Part shown: piece after piece, positions 8,939-18,005 of the stretch | Position numbering within the stretch: position 1 is the first letter of the stretch | How the letters are laid out: every line of letters starts with the position of its first letter | Translations under genes and position numbers: made by a program | The notes under the pieces: model-generated | What the model saw: the letters and a program-made list of their open reading frames with translations, nothing else | What the model was told of the DNA's origin: nothing | Databases searched by the model: none | Origin: Ferroplasma acidiphilum | GTDB taxonomy: Archaea; Thermoplasmatota; Thermoplasmata; Thermoplasmatales; Thermoplasmataceae | NCBI RefSeq assembly: GCF_002078355.1 | Contig: NZ_CP015363.1 | Location: forward strand, 1,612,001-1,676,000 | Length of the DNA: 64,000 nucleotides | Direction of reading: 5' to 3'

Positions 8939-10041
8939 TTATTTTCACCATATTTGTTCCCCAGATAATGGACATAAGACGAAAAATATCCACTTATGAC
9001 TACGCCTGGCACTCCACCAAAAACTCCAAGCGGTGTATTTTGGAATATTGTAACAGTGTTTCCATTGGAGAGATGCCCGTAAAATCCAATGGAGGAAGCT
9101 AAACTACCGACAACTGTTATCCATGGATAATAATAATCATTCATCATATATGTCCATATATATTTATTTCCTGATGGTTCATTGGCATATGTTGATTCAT
9201 ACAACTTTGTCATGGCGTCATCAATATGCATAATTACAAGTCCAGCCACTATACCAACTACTGCACCAACAATGGTACCAACTGGACCGCCCCAAGAACC
9301 ACCTATTGCACCGGCTAATACATATCCTGTAAGACCAGATGCAGCGGCACCACTTGCAATCCCATCCAGCGTCATGTACTTTTCAAAACTATTATACTCT
9401 TTCTGTGCTGTACTACCAGCCCATAGTTCGTTAAAATCATCCTGCTCACCATAAGTTACAGTCCATCCCCCAAGCCACCAGGGTGCATGGTATACGAAAT
9501 AGTTAATAGTTACCATAACCCATGTTCCACTATCTGATGAAACACCACCGGGAAGGTCTGCCATTATATTTAAGACATATGACATAGAGTCTTTTCCATT
9601 TATTACAGATGGAACTTTGTGCCCTGAATGCAGTATAGATTCTATTGAGCTCACTTCCATCTTGTTGCTTTTATTAAAGGATGATTTTTCATTAGCTGTA
9701 AGCTGTGATATGTATGCCTTTCCTGCTATTGACTGGTTAATGTATTGCATAAATAAAGATTGTCCGGTAGTTGATGATATCTCAGGAAGGTTTTCTTTAA
9801 CATGGTTCTTCATGTACCAGCTAGAGAATGATACTGCAATTTTATTTGATAGGTTTGAATTTGTTGTGGTAGTGGGTTGTGATTTATTTACAACATATTT
9901 GCCAATAGCTACCTGGGGAGAAATATTCCCTGGTGCTTTATTGCTCTGAACTGAATGTATATTGTCTGCCACAGGGACAAATGCGAGTATCACAAATATT
10001 GCTGCCATTAATACACCTATTATTATCCTCTTTTTATTCAC
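8926..10041 (-). CDS. Secreted precursor with glycine-zipper segment (archaeocin-like candidate)
   Basis: A 371-residue protein of no recognised family. Residues 1-25 form a Sec-type signal (KKR, hydrophobic core, FVPVA). A Thr/Asn/Ser-rich pro-like region follows to about 160, then an aromatic stretch (APWWLGGW), and a long glycine/alanine-rich hydrophobic segment at about 227-270 containing GAIGGSWGGPVG, the pattern of pore-forming class II bacteriocin peptides. The C-terminus is aromatic and polar. The leader closely matches that of the secreted protein at 33533 (KR then GVLM then IF then F-P). The small membrane protein downstream overlaps it. Function as a toxin or a surface protein is undecided. 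Confidence 0.65.
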   Translation of the reverse strand: MNKKRIIIGVLMAAIFVILAFVPVADNIHSVQSNKAPGNISPQVAIGKYVVNKSQPTTTTNSNLSNKIAVSFSSWYMKNHVKENLPEISSTTGQSLFMQYINQSIAGKAYISQLTANEKSSFNKSNKMEVSSIESILHSGHKVPSVINGKDSMSYVLNIMADLPGGVSSDSGTWVMVTINYFVYHAPWWLGGWTVTYGEQDDFNELWAGSTAQKEYNSFEKYMTLDGIASGAAASGLTGYVLAGAIGGSWGGPVGTIVGAVVGIVAGLVIMHIDDAMTKLYESTYANEPSGNKYIWTYMMNDYYYPWITVVGSLASSIGFYGHLSNGNTVTIFQNTPLGVFGGVPGVVISGYFSSYVHYLGNKYGENNWVS

Positions 10042-10377
10042 AATGATATTAATACATGAATATATATATATATATTTCTGTAATAATATTAATAAATGAT
10101 TTATTATTTAATAATTTACCGGTCAATTTTACAACTTAAACCATACTTATAATAGGAATTTACGGTTATTTATATAAATTATATGTATTACATTTATAAC
10201 TCCATTGTGCATATATATACAACAGTTCATTTATTCCTTATGTTTCTCGGAACAATACCTTTATTGCACCTGTGCCAGAAGTTATATATTTGCAATGCGG
10301 CATTTATTTATAATGCAATATTTTTATATTATATTTAAATAAAATAAATATTTATATACATGTTAATAATATACAGA
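10042..10377. promoter_or_regulatory. AT-rich divergent region with an AT microsatellite
   Basis: This 336-base stretch separates the secreted precursor (minus) from hsp20 (plus). Toward the precursor, a run of alternating T and A at 10061-10075 occupies the position of its TATA box, about 20-35 bases before the ATG at 10041. Toward hsp20, TTTATATA at 10351-10358 is a clear TATA box. No gene is visible in the remainder. Confidence 0.5.
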
Positions 10378-10396
10378 TAACAACCAATGGTTGTTA
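10378..10396 (+). promoter_or_regulatory. Palindromic operator over the hsp20 transcription start
   Basis: TAACAACCAATGGTTGTTA is a perfect inverted repeat: two 9-base arms around one central A. It begins 20 bases after the TATA box at 10351-10358 and so should cover the transcription start and block polymerase when occupied. A Shine-Dalgarno-like AGGTGAT (10401-10407) follows, then the hsp20 ATG at 10412. The adjacent Phr-like regulator gene is the obvious candidate to bind it. Confidence 0.7.
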
Positions 10397-10411
10397 ACTA
10401 AGGTGATATAA

Positions 10412-10951
10412 ATGAATGGAAGAAGAGATGATGACTGGGATGATATATTTAACGACATGTATGATGAATTTGGCTTTGACATGAAGAAAATAAACAGGGA
10501 AATTGCCAGATTCTGGGAATCCATCATGAAAGGAGAACCGAACAGCAAAATTATGGGCCCATATGTATACGGATTCAGTTACAAGATGGGGCCAGATGGG
10601 AAACCTGTTTTCCAGGAATTCGGCAATGTGCCAAGAAATGGAATAGGGCCAAAAGCAGAGCCACAGGGAGGGTTCAGGGAGCCACTTACAGACATAAACG
10701 AAGACAAAGAAAATGTATACATCACATATGAATTGCCCGGTGTCGAGAAAAATGATATTGACCTGGTAGTAAACGAGAACAACATAGAACTTAAGGTGGA
10801 CAAGGGGTCAAGGAAATATTATAAAAACATAGAATTCGACAGGGAAGTCGATATAAACAGTGTTATAGCTAAATTTACCAATGGCGTCCTGGATATAACA
10901 ATTAAAAAAGTAAACAACAAAAGTACCGGCAGGGCAGTAAAAATCGATTAA
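10412..10951 (+). CDS. Small heat-shock protein, Hsp20/alpha-crystallin family
   Basis: A 179-residue ATP-independent holdase that should bind unfolding proteins in oligomers. The N-terminal third is acidic and divergent (DDDWDDIFNDMYDEF). The alpha-crystallin domain spans about residues 85-175: YITYELPGVEKNDIDL, then FTNGVLDITIKK with the A-x-x-x-NGVL-like core motif. The domain is followed only by a short tail, and a clear C-terminal I-x-I motif is replaced by AVKID. A GGTGAT ribosome site precedes the ATG. The next gene, 29 bases downstream, encodes its probable repressor. Confidence 0.93.
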   Translation: MNGRRDDDWDDIFNDMYDEFGFDMKKINREIARFWESIMKGEPNSKIMGPYVYGFSYKMGPDGKPVFQEFGNVPRNGIGPKAEPQGGFREPLTDINEDKENVYITYELPGVEKNDIDLVVNENNIELKVDKGSRKYYKNIEFDREVDINSVIAKFTNGVLDITIKKVNNKSTGRAVKID

Positions 10952-10980
10952 ATATATTTTTAATATTTTATGGTGTTTAC

Positions 10981-11562
10981 ATGGACGAGGATTTATGGTC
11001 TATTTTAATTGCACTGGAAAACAATACCAGGAGAGAAATGCTAAAAACACTGGCAAATTATAATTCCTATGGGCTCGAATTAAGCAGGATGATAGGGGTT
11101 TCACAGCAGGCCATCAATAAACAGCTTGAAATTCTGGAAAAACTTGGATTGATATGTACAGATGGAAGCATACCATCAACCATGGGGCCACCGCGGAAAG
11201 TTTACAGGTCAATGGGATTCTCAACCATAATTATAGATTATTCAAAAAATTTTATGAAAATTAAGAAAATGGATATTGATTATGGAGACGAAAATATTGA
11301 AGGGAATAATTCTGATCTTGTCAATAAATTAAATAATTTAAATGGTGAAATAGACAAAATCGACAGGGAAAGAAATTTGCTGTCATCGAAAAAGGATGCA
11401 ATAATAGGCATGTTAAAGGAGAGAGCCTCAGGCTTTGACAATTTCTACAGAAAGGTAATATACGGATATCTTGAAACTATGGATATATCAATTGTGGCTC
11501 ACAATATGGGGATTCCTGAGGAGCTTGTTAAAGGGATTGTGGATAAATTTTTGCAGGGATAA
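10981..11562 (+). CDS. ArsR-type winged-helix regulator, Phr-like heat-shock repressor
   Basis: A 193-residue DNA-binding protein. Residues 1-80 form a winged helix: NNTRREMLKTLANY, then ELSRMIGVSQQAINKQL as recognition helix-turn-helix, then a wing with GPPRKVYR. Residues about 105-145 are a charged coiled coil (NKLNNLNGEIDKIDRE). This layout, including the PRK-Y wing and the C-terminal coiled coil, matches Pyrococcus Phr, which represses hsp20 and an AAA ATPase and is released on heating. Position directly after hsp20 and the perfect palindrome at the hsp20 promoter support autoregulated control of the two-gene operon; that control is inference. Confidence 0.85.
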   Translation: MDEDLWSILIALENNTRREMLKTLANYNSYGLELSRMIGVSQQAINKQLEILEKLGLICTDGSIPSTMGPPRKVYRSMGFSTIIIDYSKNFMKIKKMDIDYGDENIEGNNSDLVNKLNNLNGEIDKIDRERNLLSSKKDAIIGMLKERASGFDNFYRKVIYGYLETMDISIVAHNMGIPEELVKGIVDKFLQG

Positions 11563-11623
11563 TAAAATTCATTTCATAACATGAGTGGGTTAAAAGTTAT
11601 ATATATTTCATAAATATGCAAAT

Positions 11624-12040
11624 ATGAAAGTATCGTTTAAGTTTGATAGTGATGTTGGGTTTATTTCAGATGATGGGAAGAGAGAAACTAAATTCAAAAA
11701 TTCTATAGTAGGCAATGACGAATACCATTCACCTACAGAGCTCCTGCTTCTGGCAATGGGTGGATGCAGCAGTGATGATGTGCTCAATATCTTAAAAAAG
11801 ATGAAAAAGGAAATTAAGAGTTATAGATGTGAGGTTACAGGAGAAAAAAGGGATACTGATCCAAAACTTTTAAAATATGGGGAAATACATTACATATTTG
11901 AAGGGGATATGGATCCGGAATCTGTGAAAAAGGCAATAGATCTGTCTCTGGAAAAATATTGCTCGGTATCGCTCACCGTGAAAGGCGCAGGTATTCCTGT
12001 TTCCTATTATTATACAATAAATGGGCAGGATTACCGCTAA
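11624..12040 (+). CDS. OsmC/Ohr-family protein
   Basis: A 138-residue OsmC-like protein, a family of thiol peroxidases that reduce organic hydroperoxides. Both conserved cysteines are present: one in MGGCSSDDV (near residue 47) at the N-terminus of the central helix, the other in KYCSVSLTV (near 114). PTELLLLAMGGC is the family hallmark. TTATATATATTTC about 25 bases before the ATG suggests a leaderless transcript. The gene end overlaps the convergent threonine synthase gene by 4 bases. Substrate is not predictable from sequence. Confidence 0.88.
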   Translation: MKVSFKFDSDVGFISDDGKRETKFKNSIVGNDEYHSPTELLLLAMGGCSSDDVLNILKKMKKEIKSYRCEVTGEKRDTDPKLLKYGEIHYIFEGDMDPESVKKAIDLSLEKYCSVSLTVKGAGIPVSYYYTINGQDYR

Positions 12041-13050
12041 TTTTTTAATCCATTTCCGGTAAGTACTAGGAGTGACGACCCTTCAAAATTGAATTTTCTG
12101 TATGCTGCGAATACAGTAGCCGAACTGTATTCTGCATAAAACCCTTTCAATGCAAGGTCTTTTCTTGCTGTTATTATTTCATTTTCGGATACAGAAATGC
12201 ACCTGTTGCCATCATTCATAATTTTAATCATTTTATTCATCAGTACAGGGCGTTTTGCTACTAGAGCATCGGCTATGGATGAAAGGTTATTGTCAGGATC
12301 ATATTTTTCTCCGTTTATGAATGAGCATACAGGCGAAATATTCTCCGGCTGGACACCAACTATTACAGGTACTTTACTTATTTCTCCGGAATTATAAAGA
12401 TGGGTTAAGCCGCTATATAGCCCTGAAAGCAATGTGCCTGCTGATATTGGTACGAATATATTGTCAGGCATTTTGCCCTGAAGGAATATTTCATAGGCAA
12501 GTGTCCTGATGCCATCCCTGAATTCCGGGTTTAATATATGGGAAGCATAGAATCCTTCCGCATGTTCTGCTTCTTCCTGCACATGGTCCCTTGATCCATC
12601 TACCTTGATTATATGAGCCCCATAACTTTCAATCTGTTTCAGTTTGGCCGGATTTGCATTTGAAGGAACGTAAATATTAGTTTTAAAGCCTGCACTTATT
12701 CCATATGCTGCTATTGAAGAACCTGCATTCCCGGAAGAATCTTCATTGATCATTTCTATATTAAGTTCATTTCTCCTTGATGATATATAGGAAATCAGAT
12801 TTCTTGTACCACGATCCTTGTATGAATAAGTTGGTGAAAAGTAATCCAGTTTAAATGAAAGATCATTATTAATTTTGACAACCGGTGTCCTGACTTCGCC
12901 CAGGGTCACCCATCTGGAGATATAATCAAAATTTTTATCCATATCATCGTAAAATTTTCCTTCAGGAACAATCTCAAATGGTTCATTGCATTGCCTGCAT
13001 CTTAACTCGTGCTCGAGCCGTGGATGGCCGTTAAAACAAACTGTGCGCAT
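12037..13050 (-). CDS. thrC: Threonine synthase-like PLP enzyme
   Basis: A 337-residue fold-type II PLP enzyme that should convert O-phosphohomoserine to threonine. The PLP lysine lies in YSYKDRGTRN, followed by a SSGNAGSSIAAY phosphate/substrate loop and a glycine-rich SAGTLLSGL loop, with LTGNGLKN closing the fold. The N-terminus has a small cysteine group (CFNGH, CRQC) as in archaeal ThrC proteins. Cysteate synthase and related enzymes share this fold, so the substrate is inferred. Start ATG at 13050; its end overlaps the convergent OsmC gene. Confidence 0.85.
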   Translation of the reverse strand: MRTVCFNGHPRLEHELRCRQCNEPFEIVPEGKFYDDMDKNFDYISRWVTLGEVRTPVVKINNDLSFKLDYFSPTYSYKDRGTRNLISYISSRRNELNIEMINEDSSGNAGSSIAAYGISAGFKTNIYVPSNANPAKLKQIESYGAHIIKVDGSRDHVQEEAEHAEGFYASHILNPEFRDGIRTLAYEIFLQGKMPDNIFVPISAGTLLSGLYSGLTHLYNSGEISKVPVIVGVQPENISPVCSFINGEKYDPDNNLSSIADALVAKRPVLMNKMIKIMNDGNRCISVSENEIITARKDLALKGFYAEYSSATVFAAYRKFNFEGSSLLVLTGNGLKN

Positions 13051-13093
13051 AAAAATAAGAATACAATTAAAAATAAAATACTATGCAAAAAAA

Positions 13094-15292
13094 TTAAAGG
13101 GATGAATAGTAGGATTCATCATATGGTTCTGGCTTAAGTCCCTTTCTTTCCCTTATCTTTGCAACTATTCCAGCCTGCAGTTCATATGGAACACGCTGAT
13201 ATCCAGAGTTTTCTGAACTCCATATAGCTTTTCCGCCTGTTGCGCTCCTTATTGCGGATGCGAAACCTATCATTCCTGAAACAGGGGCATTTGCTATAAC
13301 AGTGATTTCTTCACCATTCTGCTGCATATCTTCAACAACGCCACGCCTCTGCTGGAGTTCACTGGTTACAGGGCCCATTAATTCCTGTGGAACGCTGATG
13401 AAAACTTTCTGCATGGGCTCCATTAATACTCTGCCTGCCTGGCACATTGCACCATATATTGAGTTTCTTCCTGCAGGTATAACCTGTGCCGGCCCTCTGT
13501 GGATACTATCCTCATGAAGTTTTGCGTCCATCAGGCTTACCTTCAATCCATATACCTTTTCATTTGCAAGCGGGCCCTTGTCCAGGGATTCGTTAAATGA
13601 CTCTATAAGAAGTTCCATTGTTTCATCAAGGTACTGGATTCCCTTTGTCATGTCCAGAAGAAGGTTTGCCCCGTGGATAGATACAAGCCCCCTGGCTTCA
13701 TTATGGTCAAGGCCAGCTTCCTCGAGTATGGCCATGACAGCTTTCTTATCTTTTATTTTAGACCCGTCAGGCACTTTACCTTCCAGGATAGCCTGCACTA
13801 CACCTTCAGGCAATGGCTCAACTTTGAAATAGAACCTGTTATGCTTGTTGGGTGATTTTCCCTCAAATGGCCCACCTGTTTTGTCCACAGTTTCCCTGTA
13901 AACTACAAGGGGAGCTGAGGTAACAACATCAACGTGGTAATCATTTTTTATCCTGTACATTGTGATTTCAAGATGCAATTCTCCCATACCAGAGATTAAA
14001 TGTTCCCCTGTTTCCTGGTTTATATCTACCTGTATGGACGGGTCTGCCTTGGAAACCGATCTCAGTACATCGATAAGTTTGGGAAGGTCTGCAGTATGTT
14101 TTGCTTCAATTGCAAGGGTAACTACTGGATCAGAATAGTGGGACATTGGTTCAAAGTCATCCATATCCTGCAGTGATGATACTGTAGAACCTGCAATTGC
14201 TCCCTTTAATCCAACAACTGCTGCGATATTTCCTGCAGCTATTTCGTCTATTGAAATTCTGTCAGGGCCAACCATCATAGATAGTAACTGGACCTTTGAT
14301 TTTCCAGCTCCTGTAACATATAATTCACTTCCTTTCCTTATTATACCGGAGAAAACTCTTCCCACTGCAATTTCTCCTGCATGCGGGTCTATAAGTATTT
14401 TTGTTATCATCATACTTACAGGGCCATTGTCATCACACTTTTCCATAGCCTTGCCTATCTCGCTGTCAAGGTCCCCATGCCATATCTGTGGTATTCTATA
14501 CTTCTGGGCAACAGCCGGATTTGGAAGGTTTTTGGTAACCATATCAAGAACCACCTTATGTAAAGGTGCTTTTTTAGCCAGTTCCTTCTGTTTTCCTGCA
14601 CTGACGAGATCTACTATATCTTTAAATGTAACCTTGAATAATGCCATTGCCGGAACAGATAGTGCCCAGTTATGGTATGCTGAACCGAAAGCCACTGTTC
14701 CATTTTTAACATTTACAAGCCATGAATCAGCGAATTCCTTCGGTGCATATTTTGTTATAAGCTTGTTTACATCTGTAATAACTTTTATGAAACGTTTCTG
14801 CATTTCATCTCCATTCAGCTTCAATTCATTGATAAGCCTGTCCACTTTATTAATAAAAAGCACTGGCTTTACTCTCTCTTTAAGGGCCTGCCTTACCACT
14901 GTCTCTGTCTGTGGCATTACACCTTCAACAGAATCCACAACGATTACTGTACCGTCAACTGCCCTCATAGCCCTTGTAACATCACCGCCAAAATCAACAT
15001 GCCCTGGCGTATCTATAAGATTAATAAGAAATTCTTTTCCATCTACTTCATGCACCATGGAAGCATTAGCTGCATTTATGGTTATTCCTCTTGCCTGCTC
15101 CTGTTCATCATAATCAAGCAGCAACTGCTTTCCTGCCAAATCTTCGCTCATCATGCCAGCACCGGCAATAAGATTATCACTCAATGTGGTTTTACCATGG
15201 TCTATATGAGCAGCAATATCAATATTTCTGATCAATTCTGGATGTTCGACTAATTTCATTGCTTTTGCAACATTTTCTTCTTTTCGCCCCAT
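13094..15292 (-). CDS. fusA: Translation elongation factor 2 (aEF-2)
   Basis: A 732-residue translocase GTPase. G motifs are visible: AHIDHGKTTLSD (G1), DTPGHVDF (G3), NKVDRL (G4). The diphthamide histidine lies in LHEDSIHRGPAQVIP, the archaeal/eukaryotic signature. The open frame allows an ATG at 15304, but I choose 15292 (MGRKEEN, the usual archaeal aEF-2 start), preceded by a GGTG ribosome site with proper spacing. It is separate from the tuf-rps10 pair located 2.4 kb away. Confidence 0.96.
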   Translation of the reverse strand: MGRKEENVAKAMKLVEHPELIRNIDIAAHIDHGKTTLSDNLIAGAGMMSEDLAGKQLLLDYDEQEQARGITINAANASMVHEVDGKEFLINLIDTPGHVDFGGDVTRAMRAVDGTVIVVDSVEGVMPQTETVVRQALKERVKPVLFINKVDRLINELKLNGDEMQKRFIKVITDVNKLITKYAPKEFADSWLVNVKNGTVAFGSAYHNWALSVPAMALFKVTFKDIVDLVSAGKQKELAKKAPLHKVVLDMVTKNLPNPAVAQKYRIPQIWHGDLDSEIGKAMEKCDDNGPVSMMITKILIDPHAGEIAVGRVFSGIIRKGSELYVTGAGKSKVQLLSMMVGPDRISIDEIAAGNIAAVVGLKGAIAGSTVSSLQDMDDFEPMSHYSDPVVTLAIEAKHTADLPKLIDVLRSVSKADPSIQVDINQETGEHLISGMGELHLEITMYRIKNDYHVDVVTSAPLVVYRETVDKTGGPFEGKSPNKHNRFYFKVEPLPEGVVQAILEGKVPDGSKIKDKKAVMAILEEAGLDHNEARGLVSIHGANLLLDMTKGIQYLDETMELLIESFNESLDKGPLANEKVYGLKVSLMDAKLHEDSIHRGPAQVIPAGRNSIYGAMCQAGRVLMEPMQKVFISVPQELMGPVTSELQQRRGVVEDMQQNGEEITVIANAPVSGMIGFASAIRSATGGKAIWSSENSGYQRVPYELQAGIVAKIRERKGLKPEPYDESYYSSL

Positions 15293-15912
15293 TAACAACA
15301 CCATTTAACGTTTATAATACCGTATCGAAAATCATTATTTAATAATTATTAAAATTTAATGATATTACGACAACAATATGTATTTTGTTATATCCACTAT
15401 ATATTATACGAATTTATATGTTTTCATTTTATTAGTGTGAGTGGTGGAGACCACACCGTTTATATGTGGGATAAATGGGGACTTAAAGTTAATAAATACA
15501 ATACTAATTATAAAAAAGGGAATTGTTTTAAAACATATCATACATTTCCAACCTTGTTGCGCCTTTTGAATATTGATAGATACGCCGGATTAGTATTATA
15601 TTTTATGATTCACTATTTAAATTTAATGTTTAATCTCTCTTTTGTTTATATCGTGCAAAGTTACAATGGTATAAACCATACTCAAAAACAACCGCGGGGT
15701 CATGGGGTTAAAGGAGAATAATATGTATTTTATTTCAAGACTAAAGAAGAATGCTGGTCATACTAAAATAGAAGAGGAAACGTGGGAATATTAAAAAATT
15801 CCATTGACCGATAATAATTTCCATAGCAACACTGAAATTGATGTTATTTTTATGAAATTGCAGATAATTAGATATAAGTATTGGAAATTTAGATGATAAT
15901 TAAGGAAAAACT
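15293..15912. other. 620-base intergenic stretch, no convincing gene
   Basis: Contains the fusA promoter side and little else that I can support. A plus-strand frame at 15359-15721 has no recognisable features. A small frame at 15723-15794 (23 residues) has a good GGAG ribosome site (15712-15715) six bases before its ATG and could be a gene remnant. A short hairpin, GTGGT-GGAG-ACCAC, lies near 15443-15456. Confidence 0.5.
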
Positions 15913-16140
15913 TTAATTATTTAAAATATTATGCCTATTTTTTACTAGATATATGACCACTACTATATAAACTATTGTCCCAATAATAAATATGTAAAGT
16001 AAAATATTTATGTGGGATATATCATATGCAACTGCTATAAGTTCGACAATAACAAACAATAAAAGTATAATTATCCCTAATTTTATAGATTTTTTTTTGC
16101 TTATCTTATTTTCTTCTTTATTATTATGAGTATTGTTCAT
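15913..16140 (-). CDS. Small two-helix membrane protein, possible partner of secreted precursor
   Basis: A 75-residue protein with a lysine-rich N-terminus (KKKSIKLG) and two hydrophobic helices (about 20-40 and 46-66), ending in a short basic tail. Its ATG directly follows the stop codon of the upstream secreted-precursor gene with no gap, which implies coupled translation. No family recognised. The arrangement parallels the overlapping small membrane gene at 8576-8938 and suggests an immunity or anchoring role, by context only. Confidence 0.65.
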   Translation of the reverse strand: MNNTHNNKEENKISKKKSIKLGIIILLLFVIVELIAVAYDISHINILLYIFIIGTIVYIVVVIYLVKNRHNILNN

Positions 16141-17052
16141 TTACCATCCCCCATAACATGCATTACCAATCAGATATGTTTGATAACCTATCAAACCTAT
16201 AGATAGACTTAAGCCTAGAATGAAAAGAGCTATGGCCGCTCCTCCGGTTATCCCAGTGGAAAGAGCTAGACCTCCTAACATTGCTACTACTCCCATTAAT
16301 TCAACAACAAGAATCGTTATTGATACTATGCATCCCCAACTCCAGTCTATTGCTATTGCACTTGTTTTATCTACAACTATATTTTTTACATTATTATTTG
16401 TAAATCCTAACATAGTATTCATTGCTATAGCAATGTATGAATATTCTATGCCAAATTTATTTAATGTACTGTTGCCGGAGAACATATAATTAAATGCAAC
16501 CAGTTTAACATCGCCTATCAGTGATTTCATTTCATTACTATACGTGCCCTTATAATTCAATGTAAATTCATTGCCTAATAATATCTTTGATGAGTTTATG
16601 GGAACTATGTTTGCATATATATAAGATATCTTATTATTATTTTCATTTGCTATTATATCAGCTATTTCTACTTTATAATCTTTGAACTTTTCTGTAAATG
16701 CTATTGTATACTTTATAGTGGAATTATTATAATACTGTAATAGATAATTTGAATTGTTTGATTTAGTATAATTGTATTGATATGCTGTTATACTATTATT
16801 TTTTATATCATTGTTATTATAATTATATATGTTGTTTATGGAAGTTTTGTTTATATTAGCTGGTATTATTGTGCCATTGTTAGAATCAATAAAATTGTTC
16901 ATAAATGTAATGTTCCCGAGTTTAACATAATTATTATTTGATTTGGCATCATTAATATTGTTTATATAATTAGTATTGGCAGATGAATATGCAATCATAA
17001 TAAACATAGTAGCAATCAGTACCGCAACTAGTGCTACATACTTTTGCTTCAT
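16141..17052 (-). CDS. Secreted precursor with hydrophobic C-terminal two-cysteine domain (archaeocin-like candidate)
   Basis: A 303-residue protein. Residues 1-25 are a signal peptide (MKQKY, hydrophobic core, SSA). Residues about 26-230 are very rich in Asn and Tyr with many sequons. The last 68 residues change character sharply: DWSWGC (Cys241), two glycine-rich hydrophobic helices including GGLALSTGITGG, and a terminal NACYGGW (Cys299), a pattern like a cleavable membrane-active peptide. The frame extends to 17121, but a TATA element (GTTTATATATTTTTT) 25-40 bases before 17052 and the signal peptide there favour 17052. No family recognised; antimicrobial function is a hypothesis. Confidence 0.65.
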   Translation of the reverse strand: MKQKYVALVAVLIATMFIMIAYSSANTNYINNINDAKSNNNYVKLGNITFMNNFIDSNNGTIIPANINKTSINNIYNYNNNDIKNNSITAYQYNYTKSNNSNYLLQYYNNSTIKYTIAFTEKFKDYKVEIADIIANENNNKISYIYANIVPINSSKILLGNEFTLNYKGTYSNEMKSLIGDVKLVAFNYMFSGNSTLNKFGIEYSYIAIAMNTMLGFTNNNVKNIVVDKTSAIAIDWSWGCIVSITILVVELMGVVAMLGGLALSTGITGGAAIALFILGLSLSIGLIGYQTYLIGNACYGGW

Positions 17053-17687
17053 AATAAATATAATTCTAAAAAATATATAAACTATTCGATATAGTAATAG
17101 TTCAATGGTTTGAATTAACATGGAGTTAATATGGCTTTAAATTTATTTTTGTTTCAATAGGATTTCTGTACAGTGTAAAGATGTGAAAAATACTATGGAC
17201 TATCTGATACTTTCCATTATGTAATTATTGATCTTATTGACCTTTCTGACTTATTGTTTGCAGGTCGATTTTATTACAAATCGAAATCTATCATCCTCTT
17301 ATGCCTTAACTGGTTGTTTACAAAATCTCTGGATTTCTTTCATTCATATGGTGTATCTATATGGATGAAATTTTCATTCAATGATTTTTATATGATTCTG
17401 TAACGTTTTCATGCGCCCGTTTAGTATTTCCTTTGCCTTATTGTATATCTATTTCAATGTATTATAGATATATTCACTGGCGTGCTCCATTTATTATTTA
17501 GATAGTTATCAAGTCGAATATTGGGATAATATAATGGGTAAATTTACAGCAATAGCAGGCCAGCATTAGTAATGACCATTCTATAACTCATTTAGAACAA
17601 ACTGCATATAGCAAAATAATCTTGAAGATTTCGGAGATAAAGAAAAATTAATTGAAATAAAAAATAATATTAAAAAACACAGATAAT
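17053..17687. other. 635-base intergenic stretch, no gene seen
   Basis: Holds the promoter of the precursor gene at its left end (TATA-like run near 17078-17092, read leftward). The rest is AT-rich with no open frame of substance, no tRNA-like fold and no repeat matching the window's IS ends. Confidence 0.5.
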
Positions 17688-17999
17688 TTAGCTTTTTATC
17701 TGGATTTCAATCCTGACGCCATCAGGAATGGATATCCTCATTAATTGCCTTAGGGTTCTCTCATCGGCATCCACATCCATAAGGCGTTTGTGTACTCTCA
17801 TTTCCCAGCGGTCCCATGTTGGAGAACCTTCCCCATCGGGGCTTTTCCTTAATGGAACTTTAAGTTTTTTTGTAGGCAATGGGATTGGACCGTGTATTTC
17901 TACACCAGTTCTCTTTGCTATGGCTTTGATCTCGTTGCAAACTACGTCAACTATTTGATTTTCGGTGCCACTCAGTGAAATCCTTGCTTTATATGCCAT
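17688..17999 (-). CDS. rps10: Ribosomal protein S10 (uS10)
   Basis: A 103-residue small-subunit protein with the archaeal S10 pattern: [10 protein letters not shown] at the start, [18 protein letters not shown] in the middle (the loop reaching into the head), and [14 protein letters not shown] at the conserved second half. It follows tuf by six bases on the same strand, a conserved archaeal arrangement. Normal length for the family. Confidence 0.97.
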   Translation of the reverse strand: MAYKARISLSGTENQIVDVVCNEIKAIAKRTGVEIHGPIPLPTKKLKVPLRKSPDGEGSPTWDRWEMRVHKRLMDVDADERTLRQLMRISIPDGVRIEIQIKS

Positions 18000-18005
18000 A
18001 TATCA

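Noticed and set aside
13578-13832. Open frames antisense to fusA, and similar frames opposite alaS, ileS and rfcS
   Set aside because: They follow the codon pattern of the strong genes on the other strand and have no motifs of their own.
15359-15721. 120-codon open frame after fusA
   Set aside because: No domain, odd composition, no ribosome site or TATA box, and flanked by noncoding sequence; most likely chance.
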